Source of the DNA: Liopterus haemorrhoidalis
Lineage: Eukaryota > Arthropoda > Insecta > Coleoptera > Dytiscidae
Assembly (NCBI GenBank): GCA_963971575.1
Contig: OZ020624.1
Location: 17,577,249 to 17,641,248 of the forward strand
Direction: 5' to 3'
Length of the DNA: 64,000 nt
Every line of letters begins with the position of its first letter. Position 1 is the first letter of the stretch. Both the position numbers and the translations under genes were made by a program. Of this stretch, positions 32,392 through 45,527 are shown in pieces. Below the pieces are notes generated by a model. It was not told the DNA's origin. It saw nothing but the letters and a program-made list of their open reading frames with translations, and did no database searches.

Positions 32392-35300
32392 TCTATTCTG
32401 AAAAATTATTCTATTTGAATAAGACATCCTGAAACTATGAAATTAGGCATACCTATACAGAAGGTATCGCTGAATCCAATGGCGTGCTGAAACAAGTTCG
32501 AAAGCCGAAAATCGTTGATAAATTTCGCGATATGTAACCGGCAGTACACGGTAGTAAAATAATATATACCTCTCTTCTTAAAAATTATTCTATTTGAATA
32601 AGACATCCTAAATCTATGAAATTAGGCATAACTATACAGAAAGTATCGCTGAATCCAATGGCGTGCTGAAAAAAGTTCGAAAGCCGAAAATCGTTGATAA
32701 ATTTCGCGATATGTAACCGGCAGTACACGGTAGTAAAATAATATATACCTCTATTCTGCAAAATTATTCAATTTGAATAAGACATCCTGAAACTATGAAA
32801 TTAGGCATAACTATACAGAACGTATCGCTGAATCCAATGGCGTGCTGAAAAAAGTACGAAAGCCGAAAATCGTTTATAAATTTCGCGATATGTAACCGGC
32901 AGTACACGGTAGTAAAATAATATATACCTCTTTTCTGAAAAATTATTCTATTTGAATAAGACATCCTGAAACTATGAAATTAGGCATAACTATACAGAAA
33001 GTATCGCTGAATCCAATGGCGTGCTGAAAAAAGTTCGAAAGCCGAAAATCGTTGATTAATTTCGCGATATGTAACCGGTAGTACACGGTAGTAAAATAAT
33101 ATATACCTCTTTTCTGAAAAATTATTCTATTTGAATAAGACATCCTGAAACTATGAAATAAGGCATAACTATACAGAAAGTATCGCTGAATCTAACGGCG
33201 TGCTGAAAAAAGTTCGAAAGCCGAAAATCGTTGATTAATTTCGCGATATGTAACCGGCAGTACACGGTAGTAAAATAATATATACCTCTTTTCTGAAAAA
33301 TTATTCTATTTGAATAAGACATCCTGAAACTATGAAATAAGGCATAACTATACAGAAAGTATCGCTGAATCCAATGGCGTGCTGAAAAAAGTTCGAAAGC
33401 CGAAAATCGTTGATTAATTTCGCGATATGTAACCGGCAGTACACGGTAGTAAAATAATATATACCTCTTTTCTGAAAAATTATTCTATTTGAATAAGACA
33501 TCCTGAAACTATGAAATAAGGCATAACTATACAGAAAGTATCGCTGAATCCAATGGCGTGCTGAAAAAAGTTCGAAAGCCGAAAATCGTTGATTAATTTC
33601 GCGATATGTAACCGGCAGTACACGGTAGTAAAATAATATATACCTCTTTTCTGAAAAATTATTCTATTTGAATAAGACATCCTGAAACTATGAAATAAGG
33701 CATAACTATACAGAAAGTATCGTTGAATCCAACGGCGTGCTGAAAAAAGTTCGAAAGCCGAAAATCGTTGATAAATTTCGCGATATGTAACCGGCAGTAC
33801 ACGGTAGTAAAATAATATATACCGCTATTCTGAAAAATTATTCTATTTGATTTAAACATCCTGAATCCAATGGCGTGCTGAAAAAAGTTCGGAATTGATT
33901 CGTTAAGCAGAAAATCGTTGATAAATTTCGCGATAAGTAACCGGCAGTACACGGTAGTAAAATAATATATACCTCTTTTCTGAAAAATTCTATTTGAATA
34001 AGACATCCTGAAACTATGAAATTAGGTATAACTATACAGAAAGTATCGCTGAATCCAATGGCGTGCTGAAAAAAGTTCGAAAGCCGAAAATCGTTGATAA
34101 ATTTCGCGATATGTAACCGGCAGTACACGGTAGTAAAATAATATATACCTCTTTTCTGAAAAATTATTCTGTTTGAATAAGACATCCTGAAACTATGAAA
34201 TTAGGCATACCTATACAGAAGGTATCGCTGAATCCAATGGCGTGCTGAAAAAAGTTCGAAAGCCGAAAATCGTTGATAAATTTCGCGATATGTAACCGGC
34301 AGTACACGGTAGTAAAATAATATATACCTCTCTTCTTAAAAATTATTCTATTTGAATAAGACATCCTAAATCTATGAAATTAGGCATAACTATACAGAAA
34401 GTATCGCTGAATCCAATGGCGTGCTGAAAAAAGTTCGAAAGCCGAAAATCGTTGATAAATTTCGCGATATGTAACCGGCAGTACACGGTAGTAAAATAAT
34501 ATATACCTCTATTCTGCAAAATTATTCAATTTGAATAAGACATCCTGAAACTATGAAATTAGGCATAACTATACAGAACGTATCGCTGAATCCAATGGCG
34601 TGCTGAAAAAAGTACGAAAGCCGAAAATCGTTTATAAATTTCGCGATATGTAACCGGCAGTACACGGTAGTAAAATAATATATACCTCTTTTCTGAAAAA
34701 TTATTCTATTTGAATAAGACATCCTGAAACTATGAAATTAGGCATAACTATACAGAAAGTATCGCTGAATCCAATGGCGTGCTGAAAAAAGTTCGAAAGC
34801 CGAAAATCGTTGATTAATTTCGCGATATGTAACCGGTAGTACACGGTAGTAAAATAATATATACCTCTTTTCTGAAAAATTATTCTATTTGAATAAGACA
34901 TCCTGAAACTATGAAATAAGGCATAACTATACAGAAAGTATCGCTGAATCCAACGGCGTGCTGAAAAAAGTTCGAAAGCCGAAAATCGTTGATTAATTTC
35001 GCGATATGTAACCGGCAGTACACGGTAGTAAAATAATATATACCGCTATTCTGAAAAATTATTCTATTTGATTTAAACATCCTGAATCCAATGGCGTGCT
35101 GAAAAAAGTTCGGAATTGATTCGTTAAGCAGAAAATCGTTGATAAATTTCGCGATAAGTAACCGGCAGTACACGGTAGTAAAATAATATATACCTCTTTT
35201 CTGAAAAATTCTATTTGAATAAGACATCCTGAAACTATGAAATTAGGCATAACTATACAGAAAGTATCGCTGAATCCAATGGCGTGCTGAAAAAAGTTCG

Positions 35301-38300
35301 AAAGCCGAAAATCGTTGATAAATTTCGCGATATGTAACCGGCAGTACACGGTAGTAAAATAATATATACCTCTTTTCTGAAAAATTATTCTGTTTGAATA
35401 AGACATCCTGAAACTATGAAATTAGGTATAACTATACAGAAAGTATCGCTGAATCCAATGGCGTGCTGAAAAAAGTTCGAAAGCCGAAAATCGTTGATTA
35501 ATTTCGCGATATGTAACCGGTAGTACACGGTAGTAAAATAATATATACCTCTTTTCTGAAAAATTATTCTATTTGAATAAGACATCCTGAAACTATGAAA
35601 TAAGGCATAACTATACAGAAAGTATCGCTGAATCCAACGGCGTGCTGAAAAAAGTTCGAAAGCCGAAAATCGTTGATTAATTTCGCGATATGTAACCGGC
35701 AGTACACGGTAGTAAAATAATATATACCTCTTTTCTGAAAAATTATTCTATTTGAATAAGACATTCTGAAACTATGAAATAAGGCATAACTATACAGAAA
35801 GTATCGCTGAATCCAATGGCGTGCTGAAAAAAGTTCGAAAGCCGAAAATCGTTGATTAATTTCGCGATATGTAACCGGCAGTACACGGTAGTAAAATAAT
35901 ATATACCGCTATTCTGAAAAATTATTCTATTTGATTTAAACATCCTGAATCCAATGGCGTGCTGAAAAAAGTTCGGAATTGATTCGTTAAGCAGAAAATC
36001 GTTGATAAATTTCGCGATAAGTAACCGGCAGTACACGGTAGTAAAATAATATATACCTCTTTTCTGAAAAATTCTATTTGAATAAGACACCCTGAAACTA
36101 TGAAATTAGGCATAACTATACAGAAAGTATCGCTGAATCCAATGGCGTGCTGAAAAAAGTTCGAAAGCCGAAAATCGTTGATAAATTTCGCGATATGTAA
36201 CCGGCAGTACACGGTAGTAAAATAATATATACCTCTTTTCTGAAAAATTATTCTGTTTGAATAAGACATCCTGAAACTATGAAATTAGGCATAACTATAC
36301 AGAAAGTATCGCTGAATCCAATGGCGTGCTGAAAAAAGTTCGAAAGCCGAAAATCGTTGATAAATTTCGCGATAAGTAACCGGCAGTACACGGTAGTAAA
36401 ATAATATATACCTCTTTTCTGAAATATTCTATTTGAATAAGACATCCTGAAACTATGAAATTAGGCATAACTATACAGAAAGTATCGCTGAATCCAATGG
36501 CGTGCTGAAAAAAGTTCAAAAGCCGAAAATCGTTGAAAAATTTCGCGATATGTAACCGGCAGTACACGGTAGTAAAATAATATATACCTCTTTTCTGAAA
36601 AATTATTCTATTTGAATAAGACATCCTGAAACTATGAAATTAGGCATACCTATACAGAAAGTATCGCTGAATCCAATGGCGTGCTGAAAAAAGTTCGAAA
36701 GCCAAAAATCGTTGGTAAATTTCGCGATATGTAACCGGCAGTACACGGTAGTAAAATAATATATACCTCTCTTCTTAAAAATTATTATATTTGAATAAGA
36801 CATCCTAAATCTATGAAATTAGGCATAACTATACAGAAAGTATCGCTGAATCCAATGGCGTGCTGAAAAAAGTTCGAAAGCCGAAAATCGTTGATAAATT
36901 TCGCGATATGTAACCGGCAGTACACGGTAGTAAAATAATATATACCTCTATTCTGCAAAATTATTCAATTTGAATAAGACATCCTGAAACTATGAAATTA
37001 GGCATAACTATACAGAACGTATCGCTGAATCCAATGGCGTGCTGAAAAAAGTACGAAAGCCGAAAATCGTTTATAAATTTCGCGATATGTAACCGGCAGT
37101 ACACGGTAGTAAAATAATATATACCTCTTTTCTGAAAAATTATTCTATTTGAATAAGACATCCTGAAACTATGAAATTAGGCATAACTATACAGAAAGTA
37201 TCGCTGAATCCAATGGCGTGCTGAAAAAAGTTCGAAAGCCGAAAATCGTTGATTAATTTCGCGATATGTAACCGGCAGTACACGGTAGTAAAATAATATA
37301 TACCTCTTTTCTGAAAAATTATTCTATTTGAATAAGACATCCTGAAACTATGAAATAAGGCATAACTATACAGAAAGTATCGCTGAATCCAACGGCGTGC
37401 TGAAAAAAGTTCGAAAGCCGAAAATCGTTGATAAATTTCGCGATATGTAACCGGCAGTACACGGTAGTAAAATAATATATACCTCTTTTCTGAAAAATTA
37501 TTCTTTTTGAATAAGACATCCTGAAACTATGAAATAAGGCATAACTATACAGAAAGTATCGCTGAATCCAATGGCGTGCTGAAAAAAGTACGAAAGCCGA
37601 AAATCGTTTATAAATTTCGCGATATGTAACCGGCAGTACACGGTAGTAAAATAATATATACCTCTTTTCTGAAAAATTATTCTATTTGAATAAGACATCC
37701 TGAAACTATGAAATTAGGCATAACTATATAGAAAGTATCGCTGAATCCAACGGCGTGCTGAAAAAAGTTCGAAAGCCGAAAATCGTTAGTAAATTTGGCG
37801 ATATGTACCCGACAGTACACGGTAGTAAAATAACATATACCGCTATTCTGAAAAATTATTCTATTTGATTTAAACATCCTGAATCCAATGGAGTGCTGAA
37901 AAAAGTTCGGAAGTGATTCGTTAAGCAGAAAATCGTTGATAAATTTCGCGATAAGTAACCGGCAGTACACGGTAGTAAAATAATATATACCTCTTTTCTG
38001 AAAAATTATTCTATTTGAATAAGACATCCTGAAACTATGAAATTAGGCATAACTATACAGAAAGTATCGCTGAATCCAATGGCGTGCTGAAAAAAGTTCG
38101 AAAGCCGAAAATCGTTGATAAATTTCGCGATATGTAACCGGCCGTACACGGTAGTAAAATAATAAATACCTCTTTTCTGAAAAATTATTCTATTTGAATA
38201 AGACATCCTGAAACTATGAAATTAGGCATAACTATACAGAAAGTATCGCTGAATCCAATGGAGTGCTGAAAAAAGTTCGAAAGCCGAAAATCGTTGATAA

Positions 38301-41300
38301 ATTTCGCGATATGTAACCGGCCGTACACGGTAGTAAAATAATAAATACCTCTTTTCTGAAAAATTATTCTATTTGAATAAGACATCCTGAAACTATGAAA
38401 TTAGGCATAACTATACAGAAAGTATCGCTGAATCCAATGGAGTGCTGAAAAAAGTTGGGAAGTGATTCGTTAAGCAGAAAATGGTTGATAAATTTCGCGA
38501 TAAGTAACCGGCAGTACACGGTAGTAAAATAATATATACCTCTATTCTGAAAAATTATTCTATTTGAATAAGACATCCTGAAACTATGAAATTAGGCATA
38601 CCTATACAGAAAGTATCGCTGAATCCAATGGCGTGCTGAAAAAAGTTGGGAAGTGATTCGTTAAGCAGAAAATGGTTGATAAATTTCGCGATAAGTAACC
38701 GGCAGTACACGGTAGTAAAATAATATATACCTCTTTTCTGAAAAATTATTCTATTTGAATAAGACATCCTGAAACTATGAAATTATGCATACCTATACAG
38801 AAAGTATCGCTGAATCCAATGGCGTGCTGAAAAAAGTTCGAAAGCCAAAAATCGTTGGTAAATTTCGCGATATGTAACCGGCAGTACACGGTAGTAAAAT
38901 AATATATACCTCTATTCTGAAAAATTATTCTATTTGAATAAGACATCCTGAAACTATGAAATTAGGCATACCTATACAGAAGGTATCGCTGAATCCAATG
39001 GCGTGCTGAAAAAAGTTCGAAAGCCGAAAATCGTTGATAAATTTCGCGATATGTAACCGGCAGTACACGGTAGTAAAATAATATATACCTCTCTTCTTAA
39101 AAATTATTATATTTGAATAAGACATCCTAAATCTATGAAATTAGGCATAACTATACAGAAAGTATCGCTGAATCCAATGGCGTGCTGAAAAAAGTTCGAA
39201 AGCCGAAAATCGTTGATAAATTTCGCGATATGTAACCGGCAGTACACGGTAGTAAAATAATATATACCTCTATTCTGCAAAATTATTCAATTTGAATAAG
39301 ACATCCTGAAACTATGAAATTAGGCATAACTATACAGAACGTATCGCTGAATCCAATGGCGTGCTGAAAAAAGTACGAAAGCCGAAAATCGTTTATAAAT
39401 TTCGCGATATGTAACCGGCAGTACACGGTAGTAAAATAATATATACCTCTTTTCTGAAAAATTATTCTATTTGAATAAGACATCCTGAAACTATGAAATT
39501 AGGCATAACTATACAGAAAGTATCGCTGAATCCAATGGCGTGCTGAAAAAAGTTCGAAAGCCGAAAATCGTTGATTAATTTCGCGATATGTAACCGGCAG
39601 TACACGGTAGTAAAATAATATATACCTCTTTTCTGAAAAATTATTCTATTTGAATAAGACATCCTGAAACTATGAAATAAGGCATAACTATACAGAAAGT
39701 ATCGCTGAATCCAACGGCGTGCTGAAAAAAGTTCGAAAGCCGAAAATCGTTGATAAATTTCGCGATATGTAACCGGCAGTACACGGTAGTAAAATAATAT
39801 ATACCTCTTTTCTGAAAAATTATTCTTTTTGAATAAGACATCCTGAAACTATGAAATAAGGCATAACTATACAGAAAGTATCGCTGAATCCAATGGCGTG
39901 CTGAAAAAAGTACGAAAGCCGAAAATCGTTTATAAATTTCGCGATATGTAACCGGCAGTACACGGTAGTAAAATAATATATACCTCTTTTCTGAAAAATT
40001 ATTCTATTTGAATAAGACATCCTGAAACTATGAAATTAGGCATAACTATATAGAAAGTATCGCTGAATCCAACGGCGTGCTGAAAAAAGTTCGAAAGCCG
40101 AAAATCGTTAGTAAATTTGGCGATATGTACCCGACAGTACACGGTAGTAAAATAACATATACCGCTATTCTGAAAAATTATTCTATTTGATTTAAACATC
40201 CTGAATCCAATGGAGTGCTGAAAAAAGTTCGGAAGTGATTCGTTAAGCAGAAAATCGTTGATAAATTTCGCGATAAGTAACCGGCAGTACACGGTAGTAA
40301 AATAATATATACCTCTTTTCTGAAAAATTATTCTATTTGAATAAGACATCCTGAAACTATGAAATTAGGCATAACTATACAGAAAGTATCGCTGAATCCA
40401 ATGGCGTGCTGAAAAAAGTTCGAAAGCCGAAAATCGTTGATAAATTTCGCGATATGTAACCGGCCGTACACGGTAGTAAAATAATAAATACCTCTTTTCT
40501 GAAAAATTATTCTATTTGAATAAGACATCCTGAAACTATGAAATTAGGCATAACTATACAGAAAGTATCGCTGAATCCAATGGAGTGCTGAAAAAAGTTC
40601 GAAAGCCGAAAATCGTTGATAAATTTCGCGATATGTAACCGGCCGTACACGGTAGTAAAATAATAAATACCTCTTTTCTGAAAAATTATTCTATTTGAAT
40701 AAGACATCCTGAAACTATGAAATTAGGCATAACTATACAGAAAGTATCGCTGAATCCAATGGAGTGCTGAAAAAAGTTCGAAAGCCGAAAATCGTTGATA
40801 AATTTCGCGATATGTAACCGGCCGTACACGGTAGTAAAATAATAAATACCTCTTTTCTGAAAAATTATTCTATTTGAATAAGACATCCTGAATCTATGAA
40901 ATTAGGCATACCTATACAGAAAGTATCGCTGAATCCAATGGCGTGCTGAAAAAACTTCGAAAGCCGAAAATAGTTGATAAATTTCGCGATATGTAACCGG
41001 CCGTACACGGTAGTAAAATAATAAATACCTCTTTTCTGAAAAATTATTCTATTTGAATAAGACATCCTGAAACTATGAAATTAGGCATAACTATACAGAA
41101 AGTATCGCTGAATCCAATGGAGTGCTGAAAAAAGTTCGAAAGCCGAAAATCGTTGATAAATTTCGCGATATGTAACCGGCCGTACACGGTAGTAAAATAA
41201 TAAATACCTCTTTTCTGAAAAATTATTCTATTTGAATAAGACATCCTGAATCTATGAAATTAGGCATACCTATACAGAAAGTATCGCTGAATCCAATGGC

Positions 41301-41586
41301 GTGCTGAAAAAACTTCGAAAGCCGAAAATAGTTGATAAATTTCGCGATATGTAACCGGCCGTACACGGTAGTAAAATAATATATACCTCTATTCTGAAAA
41401 ATTATTCTATTTGAATAAAACATCCTGAAACTATGAAATTAGGCATACCTGTACAGAAAGTATCGCTGAATCCAATGGCGTGCTGAATAAAGTTCGCAAG
41501 TGATTCGTTTGACCGAAAATCGTTGATAAATTTCGCGATATGTAACCGGCAGTACACGGTAGTAAAATAATATATACTTCTATTCT
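32392..41586. repeat. 179-bp satellite array with higher-order structure
   Basis: About 51 head-to-tail monomers of 179 bp, marked by TTTCGCGATATGTAACCGGC, AGTACACGGTAGTAAAATAA and ATCGCTGAATCCAATGGCG. Variants include short monomers of about 147 bp that lack the GAAATTAGGCATAACTATAC part and carry GATTCGTTAAGCAG, and 191-bp monomers (38364-38746). A block of 13 monomers repeats with an offset of 2322 bp (36603 to 38925). Shorter blocks repeat at 1758 bp (32764 to 34522), 1221 bp and 863 bp. The last monomer at the right end is the most diverged. Each monomer shows a minus-strand open stretch of about 66 codons, but 179 is not a multiple of three, so no long repeat protein results. Confidence 0.96.
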
Positions 41587-41855
41587 TAGATTGACCATCC
41601 GTCCCGGTTTTATGTACATTGTCCCGGTGTCCCGAAAAATGTTTTCGGGACGGTCGATTGTCCCGGTTTTGACATAATTATGCATTTTTAAGAAAAGAAA
41701 TATTACAACTAGTTAATGTGAGAGATGAGATATTTTTTTTTTCTCTTCATTTGGATGTGGGAGGTTAGGACCTTTTTTTGCTCTTCACTTGGATCTGGGA
41801 GGTGAGGACCTTCTTTTTTTTCCTGTGTCCCGGTTGCCCATCACTGGTCACCCTA
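41587..41855. mobile_element. hAT-type MITE, CCCGG family (right flank of satellite)
   Basis: 269 bp, starting TAGATTGACCA (a variant of TAGGGTGACCA) and ending TGGTCACCCTA. Left flank TCTATTCT (41579-41586) equals the right flank of the other MITE (32392-32399), and right flank CATTTATT (41856-41863) nearly equals its left flank CATTAATT. Same subfamily as 24916-32391. Confidence 0.9.
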
Positions 41856-42090
41856 CATTTATTTAATATAAGCGTTGCATATATCTTAATGTAACCCTAC
41901 AAAAACAAAAGACAAGAAGCTTGGAATAGTAATTCCATAACAAGTGATGGAATGCAATACACGCGAAATGCATAAGAAAATAAGTGCATTAAAATAACAT
42001 TCCAACTCTTGTGTTAGAATATTAACTCTCTGTAGTCAAAATTGGGTTTAGAATTGGTAAATTCTATAGTGGTCGTGGAGAAAAAACTGT
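41856..42090. other. Spacer right of the satellite insertion
   Basis: About 230 bp with no coding sequence or recognisable repeat, apart from GTGGTCGTGGAGAAA at about 42071, the inverted partner of 24717. With the MITE-satellite-MITE block removed, it would join 24691-24907. Confidence 0.4.
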
Positions 42091-42330
42091 AAATCGCAGT
42101 GGAAAATACATTGTTTACAGTGGAAATTTCCTAATGCGAGGCGCGCGAACTCCAAATATTTGAAATATAAATAACTTCCTTATAATTCACTTAACAGCAA
42201 AACATGTCAAACCAGTATTGTTTAAAATTAAAAGGCAAATTATTAATATAAATAAATTTTTTTGATTCGATAAATATTTGTAGAGTTATGGCGGCAATTA
42301 TTTGAAATATAAATAACTCAAATAATAATT
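42090..42330 (-). repeat. X/Y modules, reverse orientation, central block
   Basis: Reverse-oriented partial X (AATCGCAGTGGAAAATAC, GGAAATTTCCTAATGC) followed by Y (GAGTTATGGCGG), before the minisatellite. Confidence 0.75.
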
Positions 42331-42364
42331 ATACTAGTATCAATTTTATTGATTTAAAAATTAC

Positions 42365-44592
42365 CTGACAATGTGGTTAGCTGACCAAATTACTTGACCA
42401 TATGGTGGAGCTCAGCAAATGGTAACATGACCAATATGGTAAGCTGACGAAATGGTTACCTGACCATATGGTTAGCTGGCAAAATGCTTGCCTGACCATA
42501 TGGTCAGCTGACGAAATGGTTACCTGAACATATGGTAAGATGACCAATATGGTTAGCTGGCAAAATGGTTACCTGACCATATGGTCAGCTGACGAAATGG
42601 TTACCTGAACATATGGTAAGCTGACCAAATGGTAACATGACCAATATGGTTAGCTGACGAAATGGTTACCTGGTCTTATGGTTAGCTGGCCAAATTGTTA
42701 ATTGACCATATGGTAACCTGACCATATGGTTATTTATTTATTTATTTATTTATTTTACATCGGCCTATTTCTGCAACGAGGGTAACCGCCGAAGCCAGGG
42801 AGCGAGCTCCTACACCTGGATGAGCAATGAATGATTGTGAAATGAAAGTAATGTAAACATATTATTCTCACCCGAATAATATCATAAATCGAACTACCAA
42901 CCACACAATCCAGACTGTTTTCCACGAGCCCAAACTGCTGCGATTTAATGCGCTCGGCCACTCAGTCGGCTGACCATATGGTTTGCTGACCAAAATGTTA
43001 CCTGATCATATGGTCAGCCGAACAAATGGTTACCTAACCATATGGTTAGCTGACCAAATGGTTACTTGACCATATGTTTAACTAACCAAATGGTTACCTG
43101 ACTGTCGTTGGCAGACCAAATGGTTTGCTGAGCAAGCATAGGTGAAGCTGACCAAATGGTTACAAGACTTACATGATTACCTTAAAAAATTGACCTGACC
43201 ATATGGTCATCTGACAAAATGGTTACCTAACCATATGGTTAGCCGGAAAAAATAATAACTGACCATATGGTTAGCTGACGAAATAGTTAACTGACCATAT
43301 GGTTAGCTGACGAAATGGTTACCTGACCATATGGTTAGTTGACTAAATGGTTACTTGACCATGTGGTTAGCAGACCAAATGGTAAACCGACCATATAGTT
43401 AGCTGAACAAATGGTTGCCCGACCATATGGTTAGCTGACGCATTTGTTACTTGACCATATGGTTAGCCGACCAAATGTTTTGCTGGGCATATTAAGCTGA
43501 CCAACTGGTTACATTACCAATGTGGTTATTTTACGAAAATATTACCTGACCGTATAGTCAGCTGCTGAAATAGTTACCTGACCATAGGGTCAACTGACGA
43601 AATGGTTACGTGACCATATGGTTAGCTGACCAAATGATTCCCTGACCATATGGTTAGCTAACTTAATGTTTACCTAACCATGTGGTTGGCAGACAAAATA
43701 GTTTGCTGAGCATATGGTTAGCTGAATAAATGGTTAGTTTTTCATATTTTTCGTTGATGAAATGGTATCCTAACTATATGGTTAGCTGACGAAATTGAGT
43801 TACCTAACATATGATAAGCTGACGAAATGTTTACCGAAGCATGTGGTAAGCTTACTAAATGGTTACCTGCCCATATGGTTAGCTGACGAAATGGTTACAT
43901 GACCATATGGTTAGCTGACCATATGGTTAGCTTACGAAAGAATTACCTGACCATGTAATTAGCATACCAAATGGTTATCTGACCATATGGTTATCTGACC
44001 AAATGTATTACTGACGTAATGGTCAGCTGACCAAATGGATACCAATATCCATTATGACCCATGACCAATATGTTTTGCTAACGAAAGAATTACCTGACCA
44101 TGTGGTGTGCTGACCAAATAGTTTGCTGAGCATATGGTTAGCTGAGCATATGGTTAGCTGACGAAATGGTTGCCTAACCATATGGATAGCTGGTCAAATG
44201 GATACATGACCAGTATGGTTAGCTTACGCAAGAATTACCTGACCATGTGGTTAGCTGATCAATTGGTTACCCGACCATATAGTCAGCTGAATAAATTGTT
44301 ACTTGGCCATATTTTTAGCTGACGGAACTTTTATTTTTAGCTTTCATAACCTAGGGTTAGCTGACGAAATGGAGTTACCTGAACATATGATAAGCTGACG
44401 AAATGCTTCCCTGTCCATTTGGTTTGCTGACAAAATGGTTACTTGACCATATGGTTAGCTGACCAAATGGATACATGGCAAATAATGGTTAGCTTACGTT
44501 AGAATTACCTGACCATGTGGTTAGCTGACCAAATGGTTACCTTACCATATAGTTAACTGACCAAATGGTAGCCCGACCATATGGTAACAGTT
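42365..44592 (-). repeat. 16-bp minisatellite, array 4 (reverse orientation)
   Basis: The longest minisatellite array: about 125 units after subtracting the SINE, reading GGTTAGCTGACCAAAT / GGTTACCTGACCATAT on the plus strand, which is the reverse complement of arrays 1-3. Part of it (43085-43250) is a recognisable reverse complement of 1190-1300, including the non-canonical stretch with CTGAGCAAGC and ACTTACATGATTACC. The array was therefore copied by inversion or duplication and was not generated independently. Confidence 0.9.
42731..42968 (-). mobile_element. tRNA-derived SINE inside the minisatellite
   Basis: Minus-strand SINE of about 238 bp. The head has GAGTGGCCGAGCGC (A-box-like) and GGTAGTTCGATTTA (B-box-like). 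The body has ATTATTCGGGTGAGAATAAT and GGAGCTCGCTCCCTGG, and it ends in an (AAAT)n tail (plus strand TATTTATTTATT). Minisatellite units resume on both sides. Related pieces are at about 52836-52925 and 54022-54200. Confidence 0.8.
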
Positions 44593-44870
44593 ACAGTATT
44601 ATAATATTTTCAGTTTCGTCTGTGTATAATAATGTGCTCTTTTCAATATAGTTAATTTCATAGTTAAATTAAAGGTTTTATATATTAAGAATTGTATCAG
44701 TTAGTGAATATAAATCTCAGAAAGTAATTAATAATATCGAATACTCGAGCCTGAAACAAATAAACACAGTGTTTCGAAAGAAAATGATATCAAACCAATC
44801 CTTACTGGGTAGTGCTACAGACAATAACACCCTCAATTTTCATCAAGTCATCAAGAGAAATCGGTTAGTT
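44593..44870 (-). repeat. Unique part of the right inverted arm
   Basis: Reverse complement of 22923-23189, ending in CATCAAGTCATCAAGAG. It lies between minisatellite array 4 and a reverse-oriented X module, mirroring the order of the left arm. Confidence 0.8.
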
Positions 44871-45230
44871 AAAAGGGTTAAGTAAAAAGATGTCAAAAAT
44901 AGTTAACCTAAAGGACGCAAAAAACCAACTTATGACGGTTTTAAGACGTAAATAAGTAGGTCGAAGGAATTAAAAAAAAAAGAGTTTTACCGCGTTCAAT
45001 ATATTTTACGACGTGAAATAATAATAAAAGGCGTAAAAAGAATGAAAAAGTGATACTTTGTGCTCAAAAACTGACGAATACGTGTGCGAAGGTGACTGTA
45101 AAGACAAAAAACTTGTGCAAATCATAGGACAGATGGTGAGAAAGAAGAGAAAAGACATAATAAGTGGAAATAAGAGAACAATAAGCGAATTTAGAGATGG
45201 AAAACTTTAAATCGCAGTAGACAATACATT
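44871..45230 (-). repeat. X module, reverse orientation, cut by Harbinger-like element A
   Basis: Reverse X from GTTAAAAGGG to ACAATACATT, where it is interrupted at 45231. The other half of the same X continues at 46649. Confidence 0.8.
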
Positions 45231-45527
45231 GGGTACGTTTTGTTGTGCCAATTCTGGTTTCGGTTTAGTCAGAATACGCGTTTTGTTGCGACTGTATTCT
45301 CATTCTATTCATTCTACTCATTCGATGACTCGAGGTCGAACGACTGGAATGAATAAGTGTGGTGGGGATGAAAAGTAATATTTGAATGCAGTTGTTTTCA
45401 TTTGGTTTTTAAATGTACACATTAGAATTGTTATTAGAAATGTACATATTGAATCTTAGTATTACTGCTTAAAAATAATTTTTACTTTTAGGTATTTTCT
45501 CATTTTGTGTCCTAAAATAAATATATA

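Noticed and set aside
32406..41685. About fifty 66-codon minus-strand frames (and some of 115 codons) beginning MSYSNRIIFQKRGIYY
   Set aside because: They arise because each 179-bp monomer is open in one frame. The period is not a multiple of three, so frames end after one monomer, and changes between monomers show no protection of codons. Treated as satellite, not a gene family.
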